Numbered from the stretch's first letter, positions 1-9,287 are shown. The stretch: DNA of 64,000 nucleotides from Affinundibacterium baiyunense (GCF_018139645.1 NZ_JAGSPM010000014.1:1-64000); one strand, 5' to 3'. Notes: generated by a model not told the origin, from the letters alone. Numbers and translations are program-made.

Positions 1-112
1 CAGCTAGTCGCTATCACTATCAAGTGCCCACATTTATTGACTGTTAATTGTTAAAGATCTTCAATTCTTTTCTGCTTTTGCTTCGAAGCGTTGTGTTCGT
101 CAGCAGCAGAGA
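1..112 (-). other. rRNA operon leader with boxA (5' end of rrn transcript)
   Basis: Read on the minus strand, 60 to 44 gives a boxA-type antitermination element (core CTTTAACAATTA), followed by TGTGGGCACTTG at about 35-23, which matches the boxA/boxC leader that precedes 16S rRNA in proteobacteria. The strong promoter at 119-147 would start transcription near 112 and run leftwards. The 16S gene itself must lie outside the window, so this is the 5' leader of an rRNA operon. The match to the E. coli rrn leader is from memory; the rRNA gene cannot be seen. Confidence 0.75.
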
Positions 113-118
113 AACGAG

Positions 119-147
119 ATTATGCAGTACTTCTAACTTCTCGTCAA
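119..147 (-). promoter_or_regulatory. rrn P1-like sigma70 promoter
   Basis: On the minus strand TTGACG (147-142) and CATAAT (124-119) are separated by exactly 17 bases, followed by a CTCG discriminator. The region upstream of the -35 (about 155-200) is A/T-rich with ATTTAAAT-like tracts, as in an UP element. Downstream lies the boxA leader. Together these mark the main promoter of an rRNA operon pointing out of the window. Confidence 0.75.
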
Positions 148-358
148 CCCCCTGTTTTTAGTTTTGATTTAAATCGTTTATTACTAATCGATTTAAACAC
201 CAGGAAAATCAACGTCTTACTACTTGCATTACTCTTATTTCACACCCGCATTTCTGCGGGAGGCGAACTATAGCAAACCCTTCACTTCCTTGGCAAGGCT
301 TATTTCGCCAAACTAAATAAATCGAATAAATCGTTTTAAACTACCCTTCACAAGAAAT

Positions 359-384
359 AAAGCGCTCCGCAAGCGGAGCGCTTT
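359..384 (-). terminator. Intrinsic terminator after the enoyl-CoA hydratase gene
   Basis: A perfect 11-bp stem (AAAGCGCTCCG / CGGAGCGCTTT) with a 4-base loop, followed on the minus strand by a T-rich tail. It lies 44 bases beyond the hydratase stop codon and ends the mltA-hydratase transcript before the rRNA promoter. The stretch 148-358 holds only the A/T-rich upstream region of that promoter and no convincing gene. Confidence 0.8.
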
Positions 385-428
385 ATTTAGAAGATTAGAA
401 GCTCCCAGAATAATGGGCGATTCAACTA

Positions 429-1208
429 TTATTTATTCTGAAAATTAGCTGGTCGTTTTTCCAAAAAGGCCTTCATACCTTCACGTTGATCGTGAGTACC
501 AAAGCTCGCATGGAATAAACGACGTTCGTAATGCACGCCTTCAGTTAAACCAGATTCAAACGAACGATTCACGGCATCTTTAATCATCATCACAACTGGA
601 AGCGACATTGAAGCAATGGTCGTCGCAGCCGCCAAAGTTTCTTCCATTAATTTATCCAACGGAACCACACGCGACACCAAACCAGCACGTTCAGCCTCAT
701 TCGCATCCATTAAACGCGCGGTCAAACACAAATCCATCGCTTTTGATTTAGAAATGGCACGTGGTAAGCGCTGTGTACCGCCACAGCCAGGCAAAGTTGC
801 CAACTTAATCTCTGGCTGGCCAAATTTAGCATTATCCGCAGCAATAATGAAATCACACATCATCGTGAGTTCACAGCCACCACCCAATGCGTATCCAGCC
901 ACCGCCGCAATCACTGGTTTTCTCACACGAAGGATGTGTTCCCAGTTCTTAGTAACATAATTGCCTTTATAAGCATCCATATAATTGTAGTCAGCCATTG
1001 CAGCGATATCTGCTCCAGCAGCAAACGCCTTTTCACTACCCGTAATAATCATGCAGCCAATCTCATCGTTCTGATCAAAAGCCAATAAGGCATGACCCAA
1101 TTCGTCCATCAGCTGATCATTTAATGCATTTAGGGCTTTAGGGCGATTTAAAGTGATCACGCCCACTTTATCCTTGGTTTCCACAATAATATTTTGGTAT
1201 TCCATCAT
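429..1208 (-). CDS. Enoyl-CoA hydratase (crotonase family)
   Basis: Short-chain enoyl-CoA hydratase, adding water to trans-2-enoyl-CoA in fatty acid or amino acid degradation. The 259-residue length is typical. The two oxyanion-hole segments are visible as FAAGAD (62-67) and YALGGG (106-111), and the catalytic glutamates of true hydratases are in place (Glu113 in CEL, Glu133 in QPEIKL). The gene opens with ATGATG; the second ATG (1205) is better spaced from the GGAG upstream, so the real protein may be one residue shorter. It follows mltA with 17 bases between them, suggesting co-transcription. The exact substrate (PaaF-like or ECHS-like) cannot be told from sequence. Confidence 0.9.
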   Translation of the reverse strand: MMEYQNIIVETKDKVGVITLNRPKALNALNDQLMDELGHALLAFDQNDEIGCMIITGSEKAFAAGADIAAMADYNYMDAYKGNYVTKNWEHILRVRKPVIAAVAGYALGGGCELTMMCDFIIAADNAKFGQPEIKLATLPGCGGTQRLPRAISKSKAMDLCLTARLMDANEAERAGLVSRVVPLDKLMEETLAAATTIASMSLPVVMMIKDAVNRSFESGLTEGVHYERRLFHASFGTHDQREGMKAFLEKRPANFQNK

Positions 1209-1225
1209 CTTCTCCGCAAAAGTAA

Positions 1226-2470
1226 CTAGTTATTTTTCATTTCAAATGTCTTGGGCAAGAGTAACCACATTGCGCCGCGTTGCTTCATTCGGCCAGCTAA
1301 TTCGCCCGGTTCACGACCAAAGCCCCAAAAGAAATCCGCGCGCACAGCACCGCGAATCGCGCCACCGGTATCTTGCGCCATCATCAGTCTTTGCAATGGG
1401 TTACTGCTGAGTGGCATTGTAGTTGATAAAAATACCGGTGCCCCCAATGGTAATTGCGTTGGATCAATCGCAATTGATCTTTGTGGCACCAAGGGGACAC
1501 CCAACGCGCCCTTAGGTCCGATACTTGGATCGAGCAATTTCTCTTCCTTAAAAAAAACCATACTAGGATTCGCGTTTAATAATTCGTCTTGGCGATTTGG
1601 ATTCTTTGCAATCCAGGCCTTAATACCTTGCGCTGATGCCTGATCTAAAGTTAACTCCCCTTTATCGACCAAATAACGCCCAATCGATTTATACGGATGC
1701 CCATTCTGATCCGCATAGGCTAGACGTATGGTTTCACCGGAACCATCCAACTGTACTCTACCTGATCCCTGTATTTGTAGAAAAAAAGCGTCAACTGGAT
1801 CATCAACCCAAACCAATTCTTTGCCAGATAAAAATGGCAAAATATCTGCGCGCGAAGCATAGGGAACCACTTTATTGCCAACCAAGCGACCGCGTAGACG
1901 CATGTTTTTCAAATCCGGATACACACTTCCAAGGTCAATCGTCAACAAATCGTTAGGTACCGCATATAAAGCCGTTTGATAAATCCCGCCCTTATTGCGC
2001 GAACCCTTTAGTAAAGGTTCGTAATATCCTGTGACCAAGCCCTCTGTTTTACCATCAAGATGCGCAACCTGATAAGGTAAAAAATTCGCTTCAAAAAAAG
2101 CGCGGATAGCCGACGATTCTTTTGCATCAACGTTTCTCAAATTGGCACAAACCTCGCGCCACTCTGATTTGTTACGTAAAGCGGAACATGAATTAACAAA
2201 AGCAGGCCAAGCCTCTCTCAGATCATCATTCGCCCAACCTGGCAGGTCAGCGTAAGAACCTAACTTATAGGCTTGCGAGTAATTTGTGATCGGCGCCAAT
2301 TTTGGAGGTGGCACAGGCGGCGTCGCTGGCACCGTCGTCACAGGTGGCGTGACAGGTGGAGTCACTGGCACCGGCTCTGTCGGCGTCACCTTAGGTGGCG
2401 TTGTACATGCCGCCAATGTCAACAGCAGTGATACTGCTAAAATACGTCTTTGTTCAAACAAAAATTTCAT
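1226..2470 (-). CDS. mltA: Membrane-bound lytic murein transglycosylase A
   Basis: Outer-membrane lipoprotein that cleaves the glycan strands of peptidoglycan to form 1,6-anhydro-muramyl ends. A signal peptide ends in the lipobox LAAC with Cys22, followed by a proline/valine/threonine-rich linker (about 25-60). The MltA domain follows, then the C-terminal 3D domain with [10 protein letters not shown] and the GFG motif near residue 365-380, which carries the catalytic aspartate. Length 414 fits the family. The start codon lies only 12 bases from the ATG of a divergent small gene, and no clear ribosome binding site is visible before it. Confidence 0.93.
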   Translation of the reverse strand: MKFLFEQRRILAVSLLLTLAACTTPPKVTPTEPVPVTPPVTPPVTTVPATPPVPPPKLAPITNYSQAYKLGSYADLPGWANDDLREAWPAFVNSCSALRNKSEWREVCANLRNVDAKESSAIRAFFEANFLPYQVAHLDGKTEGLVTGYYEPLLKGSRNKGGIYQTALYAVPNDLLTIDLGSVYPDLKNMRLRGRLVGNKVVPYASRADILPFLSGKELVWVDDPVDAFFLQIQGSGRVQLDGSGETIRLAYADQNGHPYKSIGRYLVDKGELTLDQASAQGIKAWIAKNPNRQDELLNANPSMVFFKEEKLLDPSIGPKGALGVPLVPQRSIAIDPTQLPLGAPVFLSTTMPLSSNPLQRLMMAQDTGGAIRGAVRADFFWGFGREPGELAGRMKQRGAMWLLLPKTFEMKNN

Positions 2471-2482
2471 AAAGGCTTAACT

Positions 2483-2620
2483 ATGTGGTTATTAGCTGTC
2501 GAAGCATTAGGTGCTTTTTTTCTTTTTGTCTTTATTGTGTGGTGGACCATGTTTTCAGGAAAAAAACCACCGAACAAAAATAAAACAAGCAAAGATCAGA
2601 ACCAAGATCAAAATCGATAA
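2483..2620 (+). CDS. Small single-span membrane protein, 45 aa (unknown function)
   Basis: An open frame of 45 codons that starts MWLLAVEALG, continues with an aromatic/hydrophobic segment (residues 2-24, with a WW pair), and ends in a very polar basic tail rich in Lys, Asn and Gln. AAGG lies 7 bases before the ATG. The layout (membrane span plus charged tail) is that of a real small inner-membrane protein, and I recall similar unnamed peptides beside mltA/apaG in Burkholderiales, but cannot verify this. It is divergent from mltA with 12 bases between the start codons. No function can be given. Confidence 0.55.
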   Translation: MWLLAVEALGAFFLFVFIVWWTMFSGKKPPNKNKTSKDQNQDQNR

Positions 2621-2670
2621 ATGCTAGGTATTTTCCTAGTAAAACAATCCAAGAAAATTTATCAAGGTAA

Positions 2671-3045
2671 TCAATGTAAAGTGCGCGGCAAAGATAAAAC
2701 AAATTCCGGAATCGCTACATCAAATTTGTGTCCATCTTCGGCGACACAAAAATAACTTCCCTTCATTGTCCCATGCGGGGTCTCCAAAGAACTGCCACTG
2801 GTGTATTCAAAAGCTTCACCCGGTTTGAGTAAAGGTTGATGCCCAACGACGCCCAAACCTTGAACCTCGTGCACCTTATTTTTAGCATCGGTAATAATCC
2901 AATGCCGAGAAATTAACTGCGCTGGAATATCTCCCGTGTTTTTGATCGTAATCGTATAGGCAAAAACAAAATGCGCCTGATCAGGATGGGATTGTTCCTC
3001 CAAATATTGCGTCACCACTGACACCGTAAAATCGTATTTCCTCAT
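2671..3045 (-). CDS. apaG: ApaG protein (DUF525 fold)
   Basis: Small beta-sandwich protein of the ApaG/DUF525 family, linked in enterobacteria to Co2+ resistance and phosphate/polyphosphate compound handling; the biochemical role is unsettled. The 124 residues match the family. Typical segments are visible: YTITIKNTG (about 30-38), the RHWIITD strand, the VQGLGVVGHQP loop (61-71) and the TPHGTMKGSY segment (88-97). A GGGG stretch precedes the ATG. The gene is divergent from rpe, with about 220 bases between start codons for both promoters. Confidence 0.93.
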   Translation of the reverse strand: MRKYDFTVSVVTQYLEEQSHPDQAHFVFAYTITIKNTGDIPAQLISRHWIITDAKNKVHEVQGLGVVGHQPLLKPGEAFEYTSGSSLETPHGTMKGSYFCVAEDGHKFDVAIPEFVLSLPRTLH

Positions 3046-3264
3046 AAAACCCCAGAAAAATCAGCTAAAAATTCAGTAAGAAGGCCAGAGACATCTCCGC
3101 TTAACACGCACTCGCAAGATCTTCAGAAAGTTGCAAAGGCAAGGAAATGCTTACAAAACCCGCATATTACAAGAGCACGCCAAACTTCGCAGGAGTAAAA
3201 TACGGCATTCGCCGACATTTTGCGGTCAGGACTTCCATTTTGTGCATTTCTTCGAGATTTTAAT

Positions 3265-3933
3265 ATGACAACTTATCGCATCGCTCCCAGTATTCTCTCT
3301 GCCGACTTCGCCCGTTTGGGAGAGGAAGTTCGGAATGTCGTCGCTGCTGGCGCGGATATGATCCACTTTGACGTGATGGATAATCATTACGTCCCTAACT
3401 TAACCATCGGCCCTTTGGTATGCGAAGCGATTCGTCCACATGTGCAAGTGCCGATTGATGTGCATTTGATGGTAAAACCTGTCGATCGCATCATTCCTGA
3501 TTTTGCCAAAGCGGGCGCGAACATCATCAGTTTTCATCCAGAAGGCTCCGAGCACATTGATCGCAGCTTGCAATTAATTCGCGATCACGGCTGCAAAGCA
3601 GGTTTGGTGTTTAATCCCGCCACGCCTTTGCATGTATTGGAACATGTGATGGATAAGCTCGATTTGATACTTTTAATGTCGGTTAATCCTGGCTTTGGCG
3701 GACAGTCTTTCATTCCACATACTTTGAAAAAAATCGCCGCCGTGCGCCGCATGATTGACGAATCTGGCCGCGACATTATGTTGCAAGTCGATGGCGGTGT
3801 GAAAGTCGATAACATCCGTGAGATTGCAGCTGCGGGGGCCGACACTTTCGTGGCGGGCTCTGCGATTTTTGGTAAGCCTGATTACAAGGCTGTGATTGAT
3901 GCTATGCGGGGTGAGTTGGGGCTAGTAGGTTAA
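3265..3933 (+). CDS. rpe: Ribulose-phosphate 3-epimerase
   Basis: Interconverts ribulose 5-phosphate and xylulose 5-phosphate in the pentose phosphate and Calvin pathways. The protein begins [14 protein letters not shown], which is the usual N-terminus, so I place the start at 3265 and not at the upstream in-frame ATG (3220). Metal ligands His34 and Asp36 (HFDVMD), the SVNPGFGGQ loop near 139 and the VDGG motif near 175 are present in a 222-residue TIM barrel. It heads a plus-strand run leading through an Imm8-like gene and gph into the trp genes. Confidence 0.95.
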   Translation: MTTYRIAPSILSADFARLGEEVRNVVAAGADMIHFDVMDNHYVPNLTIGPLVCEAIRPHVQVPIDVHLMVKPVDRIIPDFAKAGANIISFHPEGSEHIDRSLQLIRDHGCKAGLVFNPATPLHVLEHVMDKLDLILLMSVNPGFGGQSFIPHTLKKIAAVRRMIDESGRDIMLQVDGGVKVDNIREIAAAGADTFVAGSAIFGKPDYKAVIDAMRGELGLVG

Positions 3934-3955
3934 ATTCATCAAGAAAAAAGATATT

Positions 3956-4300
3956 ATGCGGATCGAATTAAAGAGAATTTTCAGTACACAACTCAACACT
4001 TCAGAAATTCCTGAGGACCCAACTTGTTGCTCCGTACTAATTTACGCAGATATCGGAGAGGTAGGAAAGGAAAGTGGAGACCAATTTCATTTCTTAATTA
4101 TCACGCCTCAATTTTTATTGACTCACCCAGAAGTACGGTGGGGCAAAGGCTATCTTTTAATGCCTGAATTTTCTTGGATAGACATTGAAAACAGAGTTCG
4201 ACAATTAGTATCGAGTATTTCAGTCGACACATGGGATGACGCTGCGAATAAACTAAGTAAATATCTTGAGTGGGAATTCGAAGAATACCAACATGCCTAA
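3956..4300 (+). CDS. Imm8-like immunity family protein (orphan)
   Basis: A 114-residue acidic soluble protein. The C-terminal signature (DTWDDAANKLSKYLEW, then EFEEYQ, residues about 94-112) and the RWGKGYLLMPEFSW segment resemble the Imm8 family of polymorphic-toxin immunity proteins, as I remember it. No toxin gene is near. It sits 22 bases after rpe, and its last 8 bases overlap the gph start, so gph is probably translationally coupled to it. The usual rpe-gph neighbourhood does not contain such a gene, which suggests insertion. Family assignment is moderately sure; the protecting function is inferred only from the family. Confidence 0.65.
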   Translation: MRIELKRIFSTQLNTSEIPEDPTCCSVLIYADIGEVGKESGDQFHFLIITPQFLLTHPEVRWGKGYLLMPEFSWIDIENRVRQLVSSISVDTWDDAANKLSKYLEWEFEEYQHA

Positions 4301-5000
4301 ATTCCAAAACATCCAAGCCGCCATCATCGATCTAGACGGCACCATGCTCAACACCGCGCCGGATTTTTTAGTCGCGATCAATCGCATGCGTGCAGAGTTT
4401 TTACTCTCGCCTTTAGACCTCACGACCATTACACATTTTGTGGGTAAAGGTTCAGAAAATTTAATCCAGCGCGTGTTAGCAACAGACTTTAATGAAGCCG
4501 AAGTCAAACAGCATTTTGCACAAGCCTTGGCAAGCTATCAAAAGCACTATCTAGCGATCAATGGTAATTACAGCACTTTGTATCCAGAGGTACTCGAAGG
4601 ATTGCAAGCACTCAAGGCGCAAGGATTACGTCTGGCCTGCGTGACGAATAAACCAATCGCGTTCACCACGCCTTTGCTGGCAAAGATGGGCTTAAGCGAT
4701 TTTTTTAGTGTGGTGTATGGCGGCGATTCTTTGCCTCGCAAAAAACCTGATCCTTTACCGTTGCTGCAAGTTTGCCTCGATTTTCACTTAGCGCCAGCCC
4801 AAGTGGTGGCGATTGGTGACTCTTCCAATGATGCACAGGCCGCACGTGCCGCGGGCTGCCCAGTCTTAATCGTGCCGTATGGCTACAATCACGGCGAGGC
4901 TGTACAAACTATTGAAAGTGATGGTATAGTCGAAACCTTACTGAGTGCTGCACAATTTTTACTCAGTAGAAAAAACCCAATAATTTCATCAAGCTTCTAA
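4293..5000 (+). CDS. gph: Phosphoglycolate phosphatase (HAD superfamily)
   Basis: Removes phosphate from 2-phosphoglycolate, a by-product of DNA repair and oxygenation reactions. All HAD motifs are visible: DLDGT (13-17, nucleophile Asp13 and acid/base Asp15), VTNKP (motif II), RKKPDP (motif III) and GDSSND near 174 (motif IV). I chose MPKFQNIQ at 4293, which overlaps the previous stop codon, rather than the ATG at 4266. Length 235 fits. The stop codon lies 10 bases before the trp leader peptide, so the trp transcript may partly originate upstream of rpe. Confidence 0.92.
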   Translation: MPKFQNIQAAIIDLDGTMLNTAPDFLVAINRMRAEFLLSPLDLTTITHFVGKGSENLIQRVLATDFNEAEVKQHFAQALASYQKHYLAINGNYSTLYPEVLEGLQALKAQGLRLACVTNKPIAFTTPLLAKMGLSDFFSVVYGGDSLPRKKPDPLPLLQVCLDFHLAPAQVVAIGDSSNDAQAARAAGCPVLIVPYGYNHGEAVQTIESDGIVETLLSAAQFLLSRKNPIISSSF

Positions 5001-5010
5001 CAAAATTAGA

Positions 5011-5091
5011 ATGTTCCTCGATAAGAAACGTCCATCAACTACTCCAGGCACTTTTGAGGCCTGGCTATGGCGACGCTGGCAATCTAACTGA
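5011..5091 (+). CDS. trpL: trp operon leader peptide
   Basis: A 26-codon frame beginning MFLDKKRPSTTPG with three Trp codons packed near its end (W18, W20, W23: 5062, 5068, 5077). The last codons overlap an RNA segment (5073-5079, ACGCTGG) able to pair with 5092-5098 (CCAGCGT) just after the stop codon. This is the arrangement of a ribosome-stalling leader peptide in tryptophan attenuation, 227 bases before trpE. No strong ribosome binding site is seen, so the call rests on the Trp cluster, position and RNA pairing. Confidence 0.72.
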   Translation: MFLDKKRPSTTPGTFEAWLWRRWQSN

Positions 5092-5161
5092 CCAGCGTGG
5101 GCGCTTTCGTCTATGTGTCTGAGTTTTATCCAAGCCCTGATGCGCGCCAACGACGTTTTTT
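5092..5161 (+). promoter_or_regulatory. trp attenuator (terminator of the leader region)
   Basis: Segment 5096-5104 (CGTGGGCGC) can pair with 5144-5152 (GCGCCAACG) with one mismatch, enclosing a long loop, and a run of six T follows at 5156-5161. This hairpin competes with the pairing of 5073-5079 and 5092-5098 that overlaps the Trp codons. Scarce charged tRNA-Trp would stall the ribosome there and change which pairing forms. The long loop makes the fold less certain than in E. coli. The remaining 5162-5317 before trpE holds no other clear feature. Confidence 0.55.
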
Positions 5162-5317
5162 CATCTCTCGTCATCTTTGACAAGTTTTTGTAAGTTTTAG
5201 CACTACCGTTTTAACCTTCGACTTCACATTTTGTCATTCGCCTCGTCCATATTTCCGACGTTTGGCGCTGATCGAATGAGAAAGCTGCGGTAAAAACACA
5301 TTTAACGTACATACATC

Positions 5318-6814
5318 ATGACTGAACTCGAATTTAAATCCTTAGCCGCACAAGGCTACAATCGTATCCCCATGATCGCCGAAGCTTTTGCCGATCTGGA
5401 AACGCCACTCACGCTTTACCTCAAACTTGCACAAGCGACCAATGGTGGAAAAAATAGCTTCTTGTTGGAATCGGTCAAAGGCGGTGAACGCTTTGGTCGC
5501 TATTCCTTCATCGGCTTACCCGCTTCCACCGTGGTGCGCTCAACGGGCTTTCACACCGAAGTCATCAAAAACGCCCAAGTAATAGAAACACATGAAGGCA
5601 ATCCTTTAGATTTCATCGCCGAATATCAGTCGCGTTTCCGCGTCGCCTTACGTCCTGGTTTGCCACGTTTTTGTGGCGGGTTGGCTGGTTACTTCGGCTA
5701 TGATGCCGTACGCTACGTGGAAAAGCGCTTAGAAAAAACTGCGCCAAAAGATGATCTGGGACTGCCTGATATCCAGCTCCTACTGACCGAAGAGCTCGCG
5801 GTGATCGACAATGTCTCTGGCAAATTGTACTTGATCGTGTATGCCGACCCGACGCAAGCTGAGGCGTGGAGCAAAGCACGCCAACGCTTGAAAGACTTGC
5901 GTGCAATGTTACGGCGCAGTGTCGATGTGCCAGTAACATCCGCATCTGTACGCACCGAAGCCATCCGCGATTTCGCCAAAGAAGATTATTTAAAAGCCGT
6001 GCTCAAAGCCAAGGAATACATTATGGCGGGCGACTTGATGCAGGTACAAATTGGACAGCGGATTAAGAAACCATATGTTGACTCTCCACTGTCCTTGTAT
6101 CGTGCGCTGCGCTCAATTAATCCATCGCCGTATATGTACTTCTACAATTTTGGCGATATGCACATCATCGGCGCATCGCCAGAAATTCTCGTGCGTAATG
6201 AACAGCTCAGCGATGGCAATAAAAAAGTTACGATACGTCCGCTGGCTGGTACACGTCCACGCGGCGCAACGCCAGAGCGTGATGAAGAGCTCGCAGTGGA
6301 ATTATTGGCAGATCCTAAAGAGATCGCTGAACACGTGATGTTGATCGACCTGGCGCGTAACGACATTGGTCGTATCGCCCAGACTGGCAGCGTCAAGCTG
6401 ACCGAAAAAATGGTGATTGAAAAGTACTCGCACGTACAGCACATCGTCTCGAATGTCGAAGGCTTATTACAGCCAAATATGTCCAATTTAGACGTACTCA
6501 AAGCCACCTTCCCTGCAGGCACATTGTCCGGCGCACCAAAAGTTCGCGCGATGGAATTGATCGATGAGCTCGAACCTGTCAAACGCGGCATCTACGGCGG
6601 CGCTTGCGGCTACTTATCGTTTGGTGGCGAAATGGATTTAGCAATCGCCATCCGCACTGGTGTATTGAAAGACGGCATGTTGTATGTGCAAGCTGCAGCT
6701 GGCGTAGTTGCCGATTCTGTGCCTGAAATGGAATGGCAAGAAACTGAAAACAAAGCACGCGCCATGTTGCGTGCCGCTGAACAAGTACAAGATGGTTTAG
6801 ACGGAGAAATATAA
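5318..6814 (+). CDS. trpE: Anthranilate synthase component I
   Basis: Makes anthranilate from chorismate and the ammonia supplied by TrpG. The N-terminal domain carries the LLES motif (49-52), which in the family forms the tryptophan feedback site. The catalytic domain shows the AGTRPRGAT block near 309-317, the IDLARNDIGR block and GTLSGAPKVRAME near 400. Length 498 is standard. The TAA stop is directly abutted by the trpG ATG, so the two subunits are probably made in equal amounts. Confidence 0.97.
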   Translation: MTELEFKSLAAQGYNRIPMIAEAFADLETPLTLYLKLAQATNGGKNSFLLESVKGGERFGRYSFIGLPASTVVRSTGFHTEVIKNAQVIETHEGNPLDFIAEYQSRFRVALRPGLPRFCGGLAGYFGYDAVRYVEKRLEKTAPKDDLGLPDIQLLLTEELAVIDNVSGKLYLIVYADPTQAEAWSKARQRLKDLRAMLRRSVDVPVTSASVRTEAIRDFAKEDYLKAVLKAKEYIMAGDLMQVQIGQRIKKPYVDSPLSLYRALRSINPSPYMYFYNFGDMHIIGASPEILVRNEQLSDGNKKVTIRPLAGTRPRGATPERDEELAVELLADPKEIAEHVMLIDLARNDIGRIAQTGSVKLTEKMVIEKYSHVQHIVSNVEGLLQPNMSNLDVLKATFPAGTLSGAPKVRAMELIDELEPVKRGIYGGACGYLSFGGEMDLAIAIRTGVLKDGMLYVQAAAGVVADSVPEMEWQETENKARAMLRAAEQVQDGLDGEI

Positions 6815-7381
6815 ATGCTACTCATGATAGACAACTACGATTCCTTCACTTACAACCTCGTGCAATATTTTGCTGAGTTGGGTGAAGAAGTTCGCACGTA
6901 TCGCAATGATGAAATTACGCTGGAAGAAATCGAGGCGATGAAGCCTGATCGGATTTGCATTTCTCCTGGCCCTTGCACACCTTTGGAAGCGGGCATTTCC
7001 GTACCTGTGCTGACACGCTTTGCTGGCGAAATTCCTATTCTCGGTGTTTGCCTTGGCCATCAAAGTATCGCCGAAGCCTTTGGTGGCAAAGTGATTCGCG
7101 CCAAAGAAGTCATGCATGGTAAAACCTCACCAATTGCCCACACCGGCGTTGGCGTATTCAGCGACTTGCCTAGTCCTTACACGGTGACGCGTTATCACTC
7201 ACTGGCGATCGAGCGCTCCAGTTTGCCAGATTGTTTAGAAGTCACGGCATGGACCGAAGATGGTGAAATCATGGGTGTGCGTCACAAGACTTTTGAGTTG
7301 CAGGGCGTGCAATTTCACCCTGAATCAATTTTGTCAGAACACGGTCATGCATTGTTGAAGAATTTTTTATTGGGAAAATAA
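6815..7381 (+). CDS. trpG: Anthranilate synthase component II (glutamine amidotransferase)
   Basis: Class I glutamine amidotransferase that releases ammonia for TrpE. The catalytic triad is present: Cys79 in GVCLGHQ, His168 and Glu170 in FHPES. The oxyanion segment SPGPCTP is at 50-56. At 188 residues it lacks any fused phosphoribosyltransferase domain, which is a separate gene (trpD) starting one base after this stop codon. In many bacteria this subunit also serves folate synthesis as PabA; no separate pabA is in view. Confidence 0.96.
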   Translation: MLLMIDNYDSFTYNLVQYFAELGEEVRTYRNDEITLEEIEAMKPDRICISPGPCTPLEAGISVPVLTRFAGEIPILGVCLGHQSIAEAFGGKVIRAKEVMHGKTSPIAHTGVGVFSDLPSPYTVTRYHSLAIERSSLPDCLEVTAWTEDGEIMGVRHKTFELQGVQFHPESILSEHGHALLKNFLLGK

Positions 7382-7382
7382 A

Positions 7383-8414
7383 ATGACGATCTCACAGCAA
7401 GAAGCTTTAACCCGCCTCATCGAACATCGCGAAATTTTCCATGATGAGATGTTGTCGCTGTTCCGCAAAATCATGGGTGGTGAAATGTCGCCGATCATGA
7501 TCGCGGCACTCACCATGGGTCTACGCGTCAAAAAAGAAAGCATAGGAGAAATCACCGCCGCAGCACAAGTGATGCGTGAATTTTCGACCAAAGTACCGAT
7601 GGCGAACACCAAGAATTTAATTGATATCGTCGGCACCGGCGGCGATGGCGCCCATACCTTTAATATTTCTACCGCATCGATGTTCGTCACCGCAGCAGCA
7701 GGCGCACGTGTTGCTAAGCATGGTGGTCGTAGCGTGTCATCTTCATCAGGTAGCGCAGATGTACTCGAATCCCTGGGCGTGAATATTAATTTGCAACCAG
7801 AGCAAATCGCACAATCGATTGCGCAAACCAATATCGGTTTTATGTTCGCACCGAATCACCACGCGGCGATGAAACATGCAGCACCGGTGCGACGTGAACT
7901 TGGCGTCCGTACGATTTTTAATATTTTGGGACCCCTCACAAACCCCGCTGGTGCGCCGAATATTTTGATGGGCGTATTTCATCCTGATCTGGTTGGTATT
8001 CAAGTGCGTGTCTTGCAACGCCTCGGAGCACAACATGCGATTGTTGTTTGGGGTCGTGACAATATGGATGAAGTTTCATTAGGCGCACCTACGATGGTTG
8101 GCGAATTGGTGAACGGTGAAATTCGCGAATACGATATTCATCCAGAAGACTTTGGTTTGCAGATGGTTTCGAATCGCAGCTTGAAAGTGTCGGGCGCTGA
8201 CGAATCCAAAGCACGTATTTTAGATGTACTCAATAACGTCGCTGGCCCAGCAACCGATATCGTTAGCTTGAACGCTGGCACGGCCTTGTATGGCGCGGGA
8301 ATCGCTGAATCCATCACCGATGGCGTAAAGAAAGCGCAAGCGGCTATCGCCTCGGGAGCAGCACTCAACAAGCTGCGTCAACTTATCGAAGTCACGCATC
8401 AGTTAGGTAAATAA
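7383..8414 (+). CDS. trpD: Anthranilate phosphoribosyltransferase
   Basis: Transfers the phosphoribosyl group of PRPP to anthranilate, the second step of tryptophan synthesis. The glycine-rich PRPP loop GTGGDG is at 84-89, followed by the FNIST segment and the [18 protein letters not shown] stretch (about 112-130), both characteristic of the family. Length 343 is usual. It is tightly packed between trpG and trpC (1- and 2-base gaps). Confidence 0.96.
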   Translation: MTISQQEALTRLIEHREIFHDEMLSLFRKIMGGEMSPIMIAALTMGLRVKKESIGEITAAAQVMREFSTKVPMANTKNLIDIVGTGGDGAHTFNISTASMFVTAAAGARVAKHGGRSVSSSSGSADVLESLGVNINLQPEQIAQSIAQTNIGFMFAPNHHAAMKHAAPVRRELGVRTIFNILGPLTNPAGAPNILMGVFHPDLVGIQVRVLQRLGAQHAIVVWGRDNMDEVSLGAPTMVGELVNGEIREYDIHPEDFGLQMVSNRSLKVSGADESKARILDVLNNVAGPATDIVSLNAGTALYGAGIAESITDGVKKAQAAIASGAALNKLRQLIEVTHQLGK

Positions 8415-8416
8415 GC

Positions 8417-9232
8417 ATGTCAGACATACTCAATAAAATTCTCGAAGTCAAAACCGAAGAAGTCACGCGTGACAAAAAAGTAAAGAGTTACGCTAGCTTA
8501 CGTGCCGATGTAGAAAGCAATAAAGAAGCGCAACAAAGTCTGCGCGGATTTGAAGCCAGTCTACGCGATAAGATCACGCTAGGCCAAGCAGCTGTAATTG
8601 CAGAAATCAAGAAAGCGTCGCCCTCCAAAGGCGTGATTCGTGAAAATTTTCAGCCAGCAGAAATCGCCGCCAGTTACGCGCAACATGGTGCTGCTTGTTT
8701 ATCCGTATTAACTGATGAAGTATTTTTTCAAGGTGCACCGATCTACCTGCAGCAAGCACGCGCAGCATGCGCTTTGCCAGTCTTACGCAAAGATTTCATG
8801 ATCGACCCGTATCAGGTTTATCAGGCAAGAAGCTGGGGTGCAGATTGTATTTTACTAATCGTCGCTGCATTAGACCATGGCTTGATGGCGGAACTCGAAG
8901 CCTGTGCCCACGAGCTCGGTATGGGTGTTTTGGTTGAAGTGCATAACGGAGAAGAACTCAATGCGGCGTTAAAACTCAAGACTAATTTACTCGGTATCAA
9001 TAATCGCAATTTGCGGACATTTGAAGTGAGTCTTGATACAACGATAGGACTCTTACCACGCATCCCTAGGGACAAGCTCACTATTACGGAATCGGGAATT
9101 TTCACACGCAACGACGTTGCTTCAATGCGTAAGGCAAACGTGCATAGCTTTCTGGTTGGCGAAGCTTTTATGCGCGCGGAAGAACCAGGTTTGGAACTAG
9201 AAAAACTCTTTATAAATACGGCGCTGAAGTAA
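8417..9232 (+). CDS. trpC: Indole-3-glycerol phosphate synthase
   Basis: Closes the indole ring in tryptophan synthesis. Family motifs are visible: [10 protein letters not shown] (63-72), [17 protein letters not shown] and a final ESGIF ... [10 protein letters not shown] segment. The 271-residue frame is intact and single-function, without fused TrpF. A second, broken copy of its last 50 or so codons lies 3 kb downstream (12262-12414), so the C-terminus of this gene may have been replaced or duplicated. Confidence 0.95.
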   Translation: MSDILNKILEVKTEEVTRDKKVKSYASLRADVESNKEAQQSLRGFEASLRDKITLGQAAVIAEIKKASPSKGVIRENFQPAEIAASYAQHGAACLSVLTDEVFFQGAPIYLQQARAACALPVLRKDFMIDPYQVYQARSWGADCILLIVAALDHGLMAELEACAHELGMGVLVEVHNGEELNAALKLKTNLLGINNRNLRTFEVSLDTTIGLLPRIPRDKLTITESGIFTRNDVASMRKANVHSFLVGEAFMRAEEPGLELEKLFINTALK

Positions 9233-9257
9233 ATTGAGTGTTCGTCAAAGTGCTTAT

Positions 9258-9287
9258 TGGAAAAAGTGACCCCTTCCACTTTTTCCA
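9258..9287 (+). terminator. Intrinsic terminator-like hairpin after trpC
   Basis: A perfect 11-bp stem (TGGAAAAAGTG / CACTTTTTCCA) with an 8-base loop, 25 bases after the trpC stop, followed by TATTTAATG. It marks the end of the trp transcript. The rest of 9233-9412 holds nothing recognisable. Confidence 0.65.

Noticed and set aside
91-273. 60-codon plus-strand frame near the left edge
   Set aside because: It runs through the rRNA promoter and leader on the other strand, and its composition is not protein-like.
5162-5317. TTGACA-like sequence at about 5178 as a second trp promoter
   Set aside because: No acceptable -10 element lies 16-18 bases downstream.
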